Made by a program: the position numbers and the translations under genes. A DNA stretch of 64,000 nt from Pseudomonas sp. UBA5706 (GTDB lineage: Bacteria > Pseudomonadota > Gammaproteobacteria > Pseudomonadales > Pseudomonadaceae). Of this stretch, positions 44,887 to 54,783 are shown one piece after another. Position 1 is the first letter of the stretch; every line of letters starts with the position of its first letter. Under the pieces are notes generated by a model that saw nothing but the letters and a program-made list of their open reading frames with translations, made no database searches and was not told the origin of the DNA. The stretch lies in assembly GCF_002419965.1 (NCBI RefSeq), contig NZ_DIHC01000062.1, positions 1-64,000 of the forward strand, written 5' to 3'.

Positions 44887-47800
44887 AGGCGTTTTTCGGT
44901 TTTGTCATTCGCTGGGTCGTGCCGGTCCTCGGCCTGGTCGCGCTGAGCCTGATCATCTGGTTCGTCGGTCCGGTGCTGGATGTGTTGGTGCCGCAAGGCA
45001 GGCGCTGGGCGTTGATTGCCTTGCTGTTCGCAATGTGGATGGCCTGGCGGGCATTTCGCATCCTCCAAGCGCGCCGACAAGCCGCGAAGGTCATGCAAAG
45101 CCTGGCGGCAGAAACCGCGCCAGACCCCGCCAGCGTTGCCACCGCAGAAGAGCTGGCGACCTTGCGTCAGCGTATGGATGACGCGCTCAACCTGCTGAAG
45201 AAAGCCCGCTTGGGCGCAGACGAGCGTCGCAACCTCTATGAACTGCCCTGGTACGTGATCATTGGCCCGCCAGGTTCGGGCAAGACCACCGCACTCGTCA
45301 ATTCCGGGCTGCATTTCCCGCTGGCCGCGCAAATGGGCGCGGGCGCGATTCGTGGCGTTGGTGGTACGCGCAACTGCGACTGGTGGTTCACGGACGAAGC
45401 GGTTTTGCTCGATACTGCTGGCCGCTACACCACCCAGGACAGCCACACTCAGATCGACAAAGCGGCCTGGCTAGGCTTTCTCGACCTGCTGAAAACCCAG
45501 CGCTCCCGGCGCCCCATCGACGGCGCGTTCATCGCCATCAGCCTGTCCGACCTGCTGCTGGGCACGGAAGCTGAACGCGCGGCTCATGCGGCAGCGATAC
45601 GGGCACGTATTCAAGAGTTGTACAGCCAGCTTGGCGTGCGTTTCCCGATCTACGTCATGCTAACCAAGCTCGATCTGGTGCCCGGCTTCATGGAGTTCTT
45701 CGATGCCCTGAGCAAGGAAGAGCGCGCGCAGGTCTGGGGCATGACCTTCGCCATCGACGATGGCAAAAACGCCGACGGGAACAATGCAGATGGCCCGCTG
45801 GCGACTTTCCTCAGCGAATTCGCCTTGCTGGAGCAGCGACTGAATGCGCGTCTGGTCGAGCGTTTGCAGCAGGAACGCGATCCGGCGCGACGGGATTTGA
45901 TCTATGGCTTCCTGCAGCAGTTCGGTGCGTTGAAAGACACGCTGCAAAGTTTCCTCGATGGCGTGTTCAAACCCAATGCGTTCGAAGATCGCGCGTTGCT
46001 GCGTGGTGTCTATTTCACCAGCGGCACCCAGGAAGGCAGTCCCATCGACCGTCTGATCGGTGCCATGGCCCAGAGCATGAATCTGGACCGCCAGCACCTG
46101 GCCCGGCAGACCGGGACCGGGCGCAGTTACTTCATCGAAAAACTGTTCACCGCCGTGGCGTTCGCCGAGCGCGGGTTGGTGGGAGTCAATCCCAAGGTCG
46201 AGCGGCGGCGCAAATGGCTGGCGCGGGGAGCGTTGGCGGCGACCATCGCTATGGTTCTGGTGGTCGGTACGCTGTGGCTGATCAGCTATCGCGCCAACCA
46301 ATCCTATATCGCGCAGGTCGATCAGAAGGTCACGCCGCTTGGCCAAAGCGTACAGAACCTGAGCCCGGCGCAGCGGGAGGTGCTGGCGGTGCTGCCACTG
46401 CTCAATGCCGTGCGCCATCTGGCGGGCGACCCTCCAGGCATGGCGCAAGGTCTGGGCTTGTATCAGGGCGACATGCTGCAGGCCGAATCCGGCAGCGTTT
46501 ATCGCAAGTTGCTGATTGCGGTGTTCGCACCGCGTCTGGTGACCCGTGTCGAAGAACAGCTGCGCAGCGGCGGCAGCTCCGATTTCCTTTACGAAGGATT
46601 GAAGGCGTACCTGATGCTCGCCGACAGCGAGCACTATGACCCGGATTTCCTCAAGGCATGGGTGGCGCTGGACTGGGATCAGAGCTTGCCCCGCGATCTG
46701 CCCCCCGATCAGCGTCAGGCGCTGGGTGAGCATCTGCAGGCGTTGTTCGAGCGTCATCCGCCCAATGCACGTCTGGATCAGCGATTGATCGATGATTTGC
46801 GTCGGCAATTGCAGCAACTGCCGGTGGCGCAGCGGGTTTACGACCGGGTCAAGCGTCAGAAGCTGCCCGAGGGCGTGTCTGATTTTCGTGTTACCGAAGC
46901 CGCCGGACGTGATGCCGCGCTGGTGTTTGCGCGCAAGAGCGGCAAGCCGCTGGGCGATCCGCTGAGTGGATTCTTCACCGCCAAGGGCTACCGCGAAGCG
47001 TTCCTTGCAACCAGCCTGAGCCAGGCTGGCACGCTGGCGGAAGAGCAGTGGGTACTGGGCCTGGACCGCGCTGACCAGCAGAACGTCGCCAGCCTTGCCG
47101 GGGATGTGCGCCGCCTGTACTTCCAGGATTATCAGCGCCAGTGGGATGCACTGCTAGCTGACATCGACTTCGTGCCCATCACCAGCGTGGCCCAGGCCGC
47201 TGACGTGTTACGAGTGATTTCCGGACCAATTTCGCCGCTGAAAAAGCTGCTGGTGGCGGTGGCCAGGGAGACCAATCTGCAGCAGGAAGACAAACTGCTG
47301 GCCGAGCAGGGCAAGAAGGTCGAAGGCGGGGTCGATCAGCTCAAGCAACGCCTGGGTTCGATCCTTGGCCAGGAGCAGGTCAGCCATGTGGCGACACCTG
47401 CGGCCACGGACGATCCGGTCAGCGCGCACTTCGCCGAGCTTAACGCTTTCGTCAGCAAGGGCGAGGGTGAACCTGCCGCCATCGATGGCCTGCTCGCGGA
47501 CATGAACGCGCTGTATGTGCAGGTCAGCGCAATGGTCGGCGCCAGCGGCGATGCGTTGCTGGGCGAGGCAAAGAATTCGGCAAGCGCCGCCGCGACGCGG
47601 GTCAACCTCAATGCCGATCGTGAACCGCCGGTGGTGCAGAGTCTGGTGAAGTCGGTCGTCAGTTCGACCACCAATACGATGATGGGCGGGGTGCGCAATC
47701 AACTGAACGCGGCGTGGGTCAGCGATGTGGTCAACGTCTATCGGCAGTCACTCAGTGGCCGCTATCCACTGGCACCGGGCAGCGCGCGGGATGCCACGCT

Positions 47801-48401
47801 CGACGACTTCGGCCAGTTCTTCGGCGTGGGCGGGGTGATGGATAACTACTTCCGCAAATACTTGCAAAGTTACGTCGACACCTCGGCGTCGGCCTGGCGC
47901 TGGCAGCCGGGGGCGGCGCAGAAACTGGGGATCAACGCCTCGGTACTGCAGACCTTCCAGCGCGCTGCGGCGATTCGCGATGCGTTCTTCCGTTCAGGCG
48001 GTGTGCAACCCACCGTGCGTTTCGAACTCAAGCCGGTGGCGATGGACGCTTCGATCACCCAGTTCCTGCTGGACCTGGACGGGCAGCAGATCAGCTATGA
48101 CCACGGCCCGAGTCGCCCGGTGGCCATGCAGTGGCCCAATCCCGGCAGCATCGGCGTCGTGCGTTTGTCGATCTCGCCGCCCGCGGCCAGTGGTCGTTCC
48201 GGCATCACGCTGGATGGCCCGTGGGCCTGGTTCCGTCTGCTGGAGCAATCGGATCTGGTGGCGGGTGGATCGCCTGATCGGTTCAACCTGCGTTTGCGTG
48301 TGGACAACGCCAGCATTTCTTATGAGCTGCGCGCCAACAGTGCTTTCAATCCGTTCAAGAGCCGCGTGTTGAGCGGTTTCAGCCTGCCGGAGCGGTTATG
48401 A
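44883..48401 (+). CDS. tssM: T6SS protein TssM (IcmF)
   Basis: Large inner-membrane protein of 1172 residues: two N-terminal membrane helices (VIRWVVPVLGLVALSLIIWFV and RRWALIALLFAMWMAW), a cytoplasmic NTPase-like domain with an intact Walker A (GPPGSGKTT, about 129-137), a third helix (WLARGALAATIAMVLVVGTLWLISY, about 444-468) and a long periplasmic region ending in the TssJ-binding C-terminal domain. The start is a GTG overlapping the tssL stop. Length is normal. Confidence 0.96.
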   Translation: MKAFFGFVIRWVVPVLGLVALSLIIWFVGPVLDVLVPQGRRWALIALLFAMWMAWRAFRILQARRQAAKVMQSLAAETAPDPASVATAEELATLRQRMDDALNLLKKARLGADERRNLYELPWYVIIGPPGSGKTTALVNSGLHFPLAAQMGAGAIRGVGGTRNCDWWFTDEAVLLDTAGRYTTQDSHTQIDKAAWLGFLDLLKTQRSRRPIDGAFIAISLSDLLLGTEAERAAHAAAIRARIQELYSQLGVRFPIYVMLTKLDLVPGFMEFFDALSKEERAQVWGMTFAIDDGKNADGNNADGPLATFLSEFALLEQRLNARLVERLQQERDPARRDLIYGFLQQFGALKDTLQSFLDGVFKPNAFEDRALLRGVYFTSGTQEGSPIDRLIGAMAQSMNLDRQHLARQTGTGRSYFIEKLFTAVAFAERGLVGVNPKVERRRKWLARGALAATIAMVLVVGTLWLISYRANQSYIAQVDQKVTPLGQSVQNLSPAQREVLAVLPLLNAVRHLAGDPPGMAQGLGLYQGDMLQAESGSVYRKLLIAVFAPRLVTRVEEQLRSGGSSDFLYEGLKAYLMLADSEHYDPDFLKAWVALDWDQSLPRDLPPDQRQALGEHLQALFERHPPNARLDQRLIDDLRRQLQQLPVAQRVYDRVKRQKLPEGVSDFRVTEAAGRDAALVFARKSGKPLGDPLSGFFTAKGYREAFLATSLSQAGTLAEEQWVLGLDRADQQNVASLAGDVRRLYFQDYQRQWDALLADIDFVPITSVAQAADVLRVISGPISPLKKLLVAVARETNLQQEDKLLAEQGKKVEGGVDQLKQRLGSILGQEQVSHVATPAATDDPVSAHFAELNAFVSKGEGEPAAIDGLLADMNALYVQVSAMVGASGDALLGEAKNSASAAATRVNLNADREPPVVQSLVKSVVSSTTNTMMGGVRNQLNAAWVSDVVNVYRQSLSGRYPLAPGSARDATLDDFGQFFGVGGVMDNYFRKYLQSYVDTSASAWRWQPGAAQKLGINASVLQTFQRAAAIRDAFFRSGGVQPTVRFELKPVAMDASITQFLLDLDGQQISYDHGPSRPVAMQWPNPGSIGVVRLSISPPAASGRSGITLDGPWAWFRLLEQSDLVAGGSPDRFNLRLRVDNASISYELRANSAFNPFKSRVLSGFSLPERL

Positions 48402-49051
48402 CGACGCTGGGTTTCTACGGCAAATTGGCCAGTCGCGGCGACTTCGTCAGCCGCAGCTTGCCGCAAAGCTTTATCCAGCCCTGGGACGCGTGGCTGGCGT
48501 CAGGGCTGCATGTCAGTCAGCAGCAACTGGGCGAGGACTGGCTCAATGCGTACCTGGTAAGCCCTCTGTGGCGCTTTGCCCTGGCAGCCGATGTGTGCGG
48601 CCCGGACGCGGTGGTCGGCGTGCTGATGCCAAGCATTGACCGAGTCGGCCGCTATTTTCCCCTGACCGTCGCCCAGACCCTTGAGCCCGATCAGTCCCTG
48701 GCGGCGTTGGTCAGCGCTCCTGAACAATGGTTCGAGCGAGCCGAAACGCTAATGCTGTCGACTCTTGAACACGGCTCCGACTTTTCAGCTTTCGATCAAA
48801 GCGTCTCAACCCTGGGGTTTCTACCGACGTCTCAACGTCACGCGATCAGTCGTTTCGCCGGCTTGCAGCGCACGGGTGCAAGCGAACCGGACAGCCGTCA
48901 TCGCGCATTGGCCGAATTGGCCTGTGAAGGTGCGAGCCTGTGGTGGGGCAAAGGCTGCGAACGTATCGCCCCCGGCCTGTTGCGTTGTCAGGGTCTGCCT
49001 GACGCTGCCGAATTTGGCAGCTACTTGCTGGGACAAGGAGCGTCGATCTAG
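48398..49051 (+). CDS. tagF: T6SS post-translational repressor TagF (ImpM)
   Basis: Protein of 217 residues of the DUF2094/ImpM family: LGFYGKLASRGDFVSRSLPQSFIQPWDAWLASGLHVSQQQLGEDWLNAYLVSPLWRFALAADVCGPDAVVGVLMPSIDRVGRYFPLTVAQTL. In the H1-T6SS TagF1 restrains secretion by sequestering Fha1. It overlaps tssM by 4 nt and its stop directly abuts pppA. Confidence 0.94.
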   Translation: MTTLGFYGKLASRGDFVSRSLPQSFIQPWDAWLASGLHVSQQQLGEDWLNAYLVSPLWRFALAADVCGPDAVVGVLMPSIDRVGRYFPLTVAQTLEPDQSLAALVSAPEQWFERAETLMLSTLEHGSDFSAFDQSVSTLGFLPTSQRHAISRFAGLQRTGASEPDSRHRALAELACEGASLWWGKGCERIAPGLLRCQGLPDAAEFGSYLLGQGASI

Positions 49052-49783
49052 ATGTCTGTATTGCCTCAAACCCCTCGATTGCGCTCTGCCAGCTACAGCC
49101 ACGTAGGCATGGTGCGGCAGATCAATGAGGACGCATTTCTCGAATTGCCCGAACACGGTCTGTGGGTCGTGGCCGATGGCATGGGCGGGCATTCGGCAGG
49201 GGATTACGTCGCCAGTCTGATCGTTGACACCCTGCGCCGCTCGCCACCTGCCGACGCGTTGTCGAACTACTCGTTTTTGCTGCGCACAGCGTTGACTGAG
49301 GTGAATTCGGCGGTGCGCGAAGAAACCCGTCGGCGCGGCCTCGGCATGATGGGCAGCACCGTCGTCACGCTGGCGATCAAAGGCGATCGGGGTGTGTGCC
49401 TGTGGGCCGGAGACAGCCGCCTTTACCGCTTGCGCGGCGGCGAGTTGCAGGGCATTTCCCGTGATCACAGCTACGTACAGGACTTGCAGGACAGCGGCCT
49501 GCTGACCGAAGCGCAAGCCAGGGTGCATCCGCGGGCCAACATCGTCACGCGTGCCATCGGCGTTGAAGACACGCTGAATCTGGCGATGATCGACCTCGAT
49601 ATCCTGCCCGGCGATACCTACCTGCTATGCAGCGATGGCCTGAACAAGACCGCCGAAGACCATGAAATTCGCGATGTGCTGGGCCATGCCGATCCTTGGC
49701 AAGTGGTTCGCAGCCTTGTGCATCTGGGCCTGACCCGGGGTGCTCCCGACAACATTACGGCCATCGTCGTCAAAGCCTCCTGA
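49052..49783 (+). CDS. pppA: PppA, PP2C-type Ser/Thr phosphatase
   Basis: Metal-dependent phosphatase of 243 residues with the PP2C signatures: SYSHVGMVRQINEDAFLE, LWVVADGMGGHSAGDYVASLIVD, GLGMMGSTVVTLAI, LWAGDSRLYRLRGGELQGISRDHSYVQDL, YLLCSDGLNKT, and RGAPDNITAIVVKAS. All metal-binding aspartates are present. It removes phosphate placed on Fha by PpkA and so resets firing. Confidence 0.96.
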   Translation: MSVLPQTPRLRSASYSHVGMVRQINEDAFLELPEHGLWVVADGMGGHSAGDYVASLIVDTLRRSPPADALSNYSFLLRTALTEVNSAVREETRRRGLGMMGSTVVTLAIKGDRGVCLWAGDSRLYRLRGGELQGISRDHSYVQDLQDSGLLTEAQARVHPRANIVTRAIGVEDTLNLAMIDLDILPGDTYLLCSDGLNKTAEDHEIRDVLGHADPWQVVRSLVHLGLTRGAPDNITAIVVKAS

Positions 49784-49793
49784 AGACCCAAAC

Positions 49794-52700
49794 ATGGACA
49801 TACTGATTCCCGGATTCGATATAGATGGTGAGATTGGCGAAGGCGCCATGGCCACCGTCTATCTGGCCACGCAGCGCTCGCTGGAGCGCAAGGTCGCGCT
49901 GAAGATCATGGCGGCGGCGCTGGCTGCAGATTCCACGTTCTGCGAGCGTTTCCTGCGCGAGGGCAAGACCCTGGCGCGCCTGACGCATCCTCATACGGTC
50001 ACCATCCACGACATCGGCAATGTCGGCGCCCTGTATTACATGGCCATGGAGTACCTGCCAAACGGTACGCTCAAGGAACGTGTCGCCGCTGGCATGAGTG
50101 CCGACCAAGGCCTGACCTACATTCGCCAGATCGCCTCGGCTTTGGGTTACGCACACGCGCAAGGATTGGTGCACCGCGACGTGAAGCCCGCCAACATCCT
50201 GTTCCGGGCCAACGGTTCGGCGGTGCTGTCGGACTTCGGCATCGCCAAATCACTGGATGACCGCACGCAGTTCACCCAAGCCGGTTTCGCCGTCGGCACG
50301 CCAAGCTACATGAGCCCGGAGCAGGCGCGCGGCCTGGAAATCGACGGCCGCGCTGACCTGTATGCACTGGGCGTCGTGCTCTACGAAATGCTCGTCGGAA
50401 AGCTGCCCTACAACGGCTCCGATGCGCTCTCCACCGCATTGGCTCACCTGACCGAGCCATTGCCGGAGTTGCCGATTCATCACGGTCGCTACCAGCACAT
50501 CCTCACCCGATTGCTGGCCAAGGATCGCGACGATCGCTTCGCCGATGCGGCCGAGCTGATCGCCGCCCTGGATAACCTGCCGCCGGATAACCCTGACTCG
50601 ACGTTGATCCGTTCTCTGCCCATACCGCCTGCGGATTTCCATGCCGATTCCAGCCCCAAAGAAGATCTGGCGGGCTTGACGCCCGTTTCCATCGACATCC
50701 CCGAGTTGCCTCTAGCGCAGCCTGTGCCTTCGGTCAAAGCGGCGCCGGTGCTTGAGACTTCGGATAAATCAGAGCAGCGCAAAGGCCCGATCCTGGCGTT
50801 GTTGGCTGTCGCCGTCGCGGCTGCGCTAGGGCTGGGGGTCGCAGGCTATGGGTGGCTGAGCGGTGAAAAACCCGCCGTTTCGTCGACGGCTGTGGCTTCC
50901 AATACCCCAGCCGGCAAGGCGGGTACCGTCCCTACTGGGCCCGCGACCTCTGACCATTCGCCAACGCCGGTAAGTACCGTTCAAGCGCCGATGGCTGACG
51001 CCGACGGTGGCGATCGCCCGCTGTTGATGGCAAACAAAAAGACCTTGTTCCAGCGCGTGCTGAGCAAACCGGGGGCGAAGTTTTCCAATGACGCAGGCAC
51101 CCCGGGAGAACAGGTGCTGCCGGCGTTTTCGGTGCTGTATGTCTACCAGCGCAAGCGCGTGGATGGCGCTCAATGGCTGCGCGTTGGCGCGGGCAGTGAG
51201 GGCCATAGCGAGGGCTGGCTGCCGGCCGATCAGGTCAGCGACTGGAAACAAAGCCTGGTGCTGAAATTCAGCGAGCGTTCCGGGCGTTCACCGGCGATGT
51301 TCATGCGTGAGCCAAGTCAGCTGGAGAGGCTGCTGAACGACCCGGCGGCGGCGAAAAAGCTGCTGCTCGATGCACAGAAGAATGCCAATGACAGCCACCA
51401 GGTGCTGGCCCTTGAGCCGGCCGCCAGTGCCGTTCCGCAAAATCAGTTCTACCTGCTGCCGATCTTCGATGCTAAAGAAACCTTCGACCAGAATGGCCAA
51501 CCGGTCCAGCTCCTGAATGTCGCGTCCATCGACCCCGGAAACACGCCGCAGCGCACCGCTTCCGGGGAGTCGATCAAGCCGGCCGGCAAAGACGCCTTCC
51601 GCACGGGCGTGGTACTGGTGGTCGACACCTCGGTTTCAATGCAGCCTTACATCGATCAGGTTCGCGATGTCGTCGCCGAACTGCAAAATCAGATTGGTAA
51701 ACGGGGCGAACTGGACAGCGTCAGCTTCGGTCTGGTGGGCTTTCGCAACAACGTCAGCAAGACGCCAGGGCTGCAATACCTGAGCAAAACGCTGATCACG
51801 CTGGACCAGGGCCGCGATCCGCAACGCTTTCTGGAGCTGGCGCGGCAGGTCAAGGCGACCAATGTGTCCAGCCACTCCTTCAACGAAGACGCTTTCGCCG
51901 GCGTGATGCAGGCGGTCAACGGCATGGATTGGTCGGGCTATGGCGGCCGTTTGATCCTGCTGGTCAGCGACGCTGGGTCCCTGCGCAAGAATGACCCCTA
52001 CAGCAGCACCCAAATGAACGAAGCCGAGGTGCGGCAGGCGGCCCTGGGCAAGCAGATCAAGATCTACGCGCTGCATCTGAAAACCGACGCCGGCAAGAAA
52101 AATCACGCGTTTGCCGAGCAGCAGTACCGCACCCTGACGGCCGACGCCAACCCGCAGATCGGTGATCTTTATGTGCCGGTGCCGGGTGGGGATGTGCAGA
52201 AATTCGGTGAACGGGTCTCCGAGATCGGCTCGGTATTTGCCGATCTGGTGCACCAGATACGCAGCAATCAAACACAAGCGACCCCCACGCTTTCGACCGC
52301 GCCGAGCGTTGCCGACAAATCGACGGCTATCGGTTATGCGATGCGCATGGATTTCCTGGGCCAGCAGTCAGGCGTTCGTGCGCCAGAACTGGTCAGCGCG
52401 TGGACGGCTGACCGCGACCTGACCAACCCGACCCTGCCCGAATTTCAGGTGTGCGTGATGCTGAGCAAATTGCAGCTCAACGACCTGCAGCAGTCGCTCA
52501 AGCTGATCGTCGATGCCGCCCGCAAAACACAGAGCTCGCCGAAGGATTTTTTCCAGGAAATCGCCAGCGCCAGTGCCTATATGAGCCGTGACCCATCGGC
52601 CTTGCGCAAAGGCGGCAATCTTGCCCAGAGCGGCGTGCTCGGCGAGTACCTGGAAGGTCTGCCGTACCGCAGCAAATCCCTGAGCATGACCCAGGATCTA

Positions 52701-52865
52701 TGGCTGTCACTGAGCGTGGCCGAGCAAGAAGATTTCATCGACGAACTGGATTCGAAAATCCGCCTCTACGAAACCTTCCACAACGATCTGGCCAACTGGG
52801 TCCGGTTCGGCAATGCCGAACCGGGTGATGCGCTGTACCGCGTGCCGCTGTCGACGCTGCCATGA
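49794..52865 (+). CDS. ppkA: PpkA, T6SS Ser/Thr protein kinase with vWA domain
   Basis: Membrane kinase of 1023 residues. The Hanks-type kinase domain covers about 8-265: GEGAMATVYLATQRSLERKVALKI, VHRDVKPANILF (about 124-135), DFGIAKS (about 145-151), GTPSYMSPEQARG. A transmembrane helix (ILALLAVAVAAALGLGVAGYGWL, about 330-352) leads to a periplasmic part with an SH3-like segment and a von Willebrand A domain (about 600-820; VVLVVDTSVSMQPYIDQ has the MIDAS DxSxS). The C-terminal 150 residues are the family-specific end. It senses TagQRST input and phosphorylates Fha. The start is the ATG 10 nt after pppA. Confidence 0.96.
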   Translation: MDILIPGFDIDGEIGEGAMATVYLATQRSLERKVALKIMAAALAADSTFCERFLREGKTLARLTHPHTVTIHDIGNVGALYYMAMEYLPNGTLKERVAAGMSADQGLTYIRQIASALGYAHAQGLVHRDVKPANILFRANGSAVLSDFGIAKSLDDRTQFTQAGFAVGTPSYMSPEQARGLEIDGRADLYALGVVLYEMLVGKLPYNGSDALSTALAHLTEPLPELPIHHGRYQHILTRLLAKDRDDRFADAAELIAALDNLPPDNPDSTLIRSLPIPPADFHADSSPKEDLAGLTPVSIDIPELPLAQPVPSVKAAPVLETSDKSEQRKGPILALLAVAVAAALGLGVAGYGWLSGEKPAVSSTAVASNTPAGKAGTVPTGPATSDHSPTPVSTVQAPMADADGGDRPLLMANKKTLFQRVLSKPGAKFSNDAGTPGEQVLPAFSVLYVYQRKRVDGAQWLRVGAGSEGHSEGWLPADQVSDWKQSLVLKFSERSGRSPAMFMREPSQLERLLNDPAAAKKLLLDAQKNANDSHQVLALEPAASAVPQNQFYLLPIFDAKETFDQNGQPVQLLNVASIDPGNTPQRTASGESIKPAGKDAFRTGVVLVVDTSVSMQPYIDQVRDVVAELQNQIGKRGELDSVSFGLVGFRNNVSKTPGLQYLSKTLITLDQGRDPQRFLELARQVKATNVSSHSFNEDAFAGVMQAVNGMDWSGYGGRLILLVSDAGSLRKNDPYSSTQMNEAEVRQAALGKQIKIYALHLKTDAGKKNHAFAEQQYRTLTADANPQIGDLYVPVPGGDVQKFGERVSEIGSVFADLVHQIRSNQTQATPTLSTAPSVADKSTAIGYAMRMDFLGQQSGVRAPELVSAWTADRDLTNPTLPEFQVCVMLSKLQLNDLQQSLKLIVDAARKTQSSPKDFFQEIASASAYMSRDPSALRKGGNLAQSGVLGEYLEGLPYRSKSLSMTQDLWLSLSVAEQEDFIDELDSKIRLYETFHNDLANWVRFGNAEPGDALYRVPLSTLP

Positions 52866-53581
52866 TGTTGAGTCTGCGAGAGGTGCGCAAGACGCGCGGC
52901 GAGGGCAGCCAGCGATACAGCCTGGTGATTCCTCGACTGGATCTGGCGGCCGGTCGGCAGCTGGCGCTGATCGGTCCCAGCGGTTGCGGCAAAAGCACCT
53001 TGCTCGATCTGTTGGCATTGGTGCTCTCGCCGGATGCGTCCGTGCGCTTTGATTTGGCCAGCGATGATTGTCATGTCGACGTTGCCGGGCTCTGGCGTGA
53101 GGCACGGCGAAGCCGTTTGGCGCAACTGCGCAGCCGAAAGATTGGCTACGTCCTGCAAACCGGCGGCTTGTTGGGCTACCTCGACGTGCGCAGCAACATT
53201 GGTTTGCCGCGCAGGTTGCTGGGGATGAGCGATGACGGCACGGTCGAGCGGCTGGCCTCGCAGCTGGAAGTGGCTGAGCAGTTGGATAAAAAACCGCAGG
53301 CGCTTTCTGTCGGACAGCGTCAGCGGGTCAGCTGTGCCCGCGCCTTGGCGCACAATCCGCAGCTGTTGCTGGCAGACGAACCGACGGCGGCGCTCGACCC
53401 ACTCAATGCCTTGCGGGTCATGCAGTTGCTGCTTGGGCGCGCGCGGGCGCAGGGCGCCTGTTGCGTGATCGCGACCCATGACGAAAGCCTGGCTCGCGAA
53501 GCCGGTCTGTATCCGCTGCGGATCGAATGCGTGCGGGACGAGGACGGTGGCGTGACCGCAACCCTGGAGGACGAGCGCTGA
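52862..53581 (+). CDS. tagT: TagT, ABC-type ATPase of the T6SS sensor pathway
   Basis: ATPase of 239 residues: Walker A GPSGCGKST, Q-loop in GYVLQTGGLLGYLDVRSNIGL, signature LSVGQRQRVSCARAL, Walker B LLLADEPTAALDP, switch His in VIATHDESLAREAGL. LolD/MacB-type. With TagS it forms an inner-membrane complex upstream of PpkA that senses envelope damage in P. aeruginosa. It overlaps ppkA by 4 nt and tagS by one base (TGATG). Confidence 0.93.
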   Translation: MMLSLREVRKTRGEGSQRYSLVIPRLDLAAGRQLALIGPSGCGKSTLLDLLALVLSPDASVRFDLASDDCHVDVAGLWREARRSRLAQLRSRKIGYVLQTGGLLGYLDVRSNIGLPRRLLGMSDDGTVERLASQLEVAEQLDKKPQALSVGQRQRVSCARALAHNPQLLLADEPTAALDPLNALRVMQLLLGRARAQGACCVIATHDESLAREAGLYPLRIECVRDEDGGVTATLEDER

Positions 53582-54783
53582 TGCGGGTCGCTTTGGTGAT
53601 GGCCCTGGCCTGGCAGGACTACCGCGCGGACGCGCGGCTGTCGGCGTGCACGGTGCTGGCGTTAGTGGCGGTGATTGCGCCGTTACTGGTGCTGTTCGGG
53701 TTGAAGTTCGGGCTGGTGGGCAGCCTCACCGAGCGCCTGGAGCGCGACCCGGCGGTTCGTGAAGTGATTCCCATGGGCGGCGGCCGGTTCAGCACCGGTT
53801 TCATCGAAGAACTGGCGCGCCGGCCGGACGTGGCCTTCGCGTTGCCGCGTACCCGACAGATCGCCGCCACAGCCGATCTGTCCATGCCTGCAGCGGAGCA
53901 GGTGGTGAACGTCGAGATGATTCCATCCGCTGTGGGCGACCCGCTGTTGGGCGATAGCCTGCCGCCGACCGGAATAGACCGTGTGTTGCTTAGCCGGACA
54001 GCGGCGGAAAAGCTCGGCGCCAAGGCTGGCGATTGGCTGGCCGCGGCATTCACCCGTCAGGTGTCGGGAAAACCTCAGGCGCAACGTACCCGATTGCTGG
54101 TCACGGCCGTATTGCCTGTCGAAGCGTTCGGTCGTGATGCGATCTTTGCATCCAGCGAGCTGCTCGAAGCGGTCGAAGATTATCGCGATGGCCGTGCCGT
54201 GGAAGCGTTCGGTTGGCCGGGTGATGACCCGGCAGCCAGTGAGCAGCGGGTGTTCCCGGCGTTTCGTCTGTATGCGCGCAACCTTGATGACGTCGAACCA
54301 TTGCGAGTTTACTTCGCCGAGCAACACCTGCTGGTGTCGACTCAGGCGCAAACCATCGCTCAGGTGAAGTCCTTGAGTCGCAATCTCTCGCTGGTGTTCT
54401 GGATCATCGCCGCGCTGGCCGTCGTCGGTGCAGTGGCCGCCGTGTTCGCCGGTGCCCTGGCTGCCGTCGAACGCAAACGCCGCGAGCTGTCCGTATTGCG
54501 CCTGCTGGGTTTCAGCACCGGCGCGCTGTTGCTGTTCGTGGTCTTGCAGGCGCTGTACAGCAGCGTGCTGGCCTTGGTCATCGGCTTCGTGCTCTACGGC
54601 CTGGCTGAGCGTGGCCTTAACGTTTTATTCGTTCAGGTGCCGGGTGAGTACGCCAGCCATTTGTTGATACGTCATTATTGCGTGGCCCTCTTGGCCGCCA
54701 TCGGTGCCAGCGCGTTGGCCGCGGCCCTGGGTGGCTGGCGAGTGGCGCGCATCGAAGCTTCGGAAGGGATACGAGATGTTTAA
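53581..54783 (+). CDS. tagS: TagS, FtsX-like permease of the T6SS sensor pathway
   Basis: Inner-membrane protein of 400 residues. The first membrane helix (STVLALVAVIAPLLVLFGLKFGLV-like TVLALVAVIAPLLVLFGL) is followed by a large periplasmic domain and an FtsX/MacB C-terminal block of three helices (LVFWIIAALAVVGAVAAVFAGALAAVERKRRELSVLRLLGFSTGALLLFVVLQALYSSVLALVIGFVLYGLAE, then CVALLAAIGASALAAALGGWRVARIEASEGIRDV). The ATG sharing one base with the tagT stop is the start. It partners TagT. Confidence 0.92.
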   Translation: MRVALVMALAWQDYRADARLSACTVLALVAVIAPLLVLFGLKFGLVGSLTERLERDPAVREVIPMGGGRFSTGFIEELARRPDVAFALPRTRQIAATADLSMPAAEQVVNVEMIPSAVGDPLLGDSLPPTGIDRVLLSRTAAEKLGAKAGDWLAAAFTRQVSGKPQAQRTRLLVTAVLPVEAFGRDAIFASSELLEAVEDYRDGRAVEAFGWPGDDPAASEQRVFPAFRLYARNLDDVEPLRVYFAEQHLLVSTQAQTIAQVKSLSRNLSLVFWIIAALAVVGAVAAVFAGALAAVERKRRELSVLRLLGFSTGALLLFVVLQALYSSVLALVIGFVLYGLAERGLNVLFVQVPGEYASHLLIRHYCVALLAAIGASALAAALGGWRVARIEASEGIRDV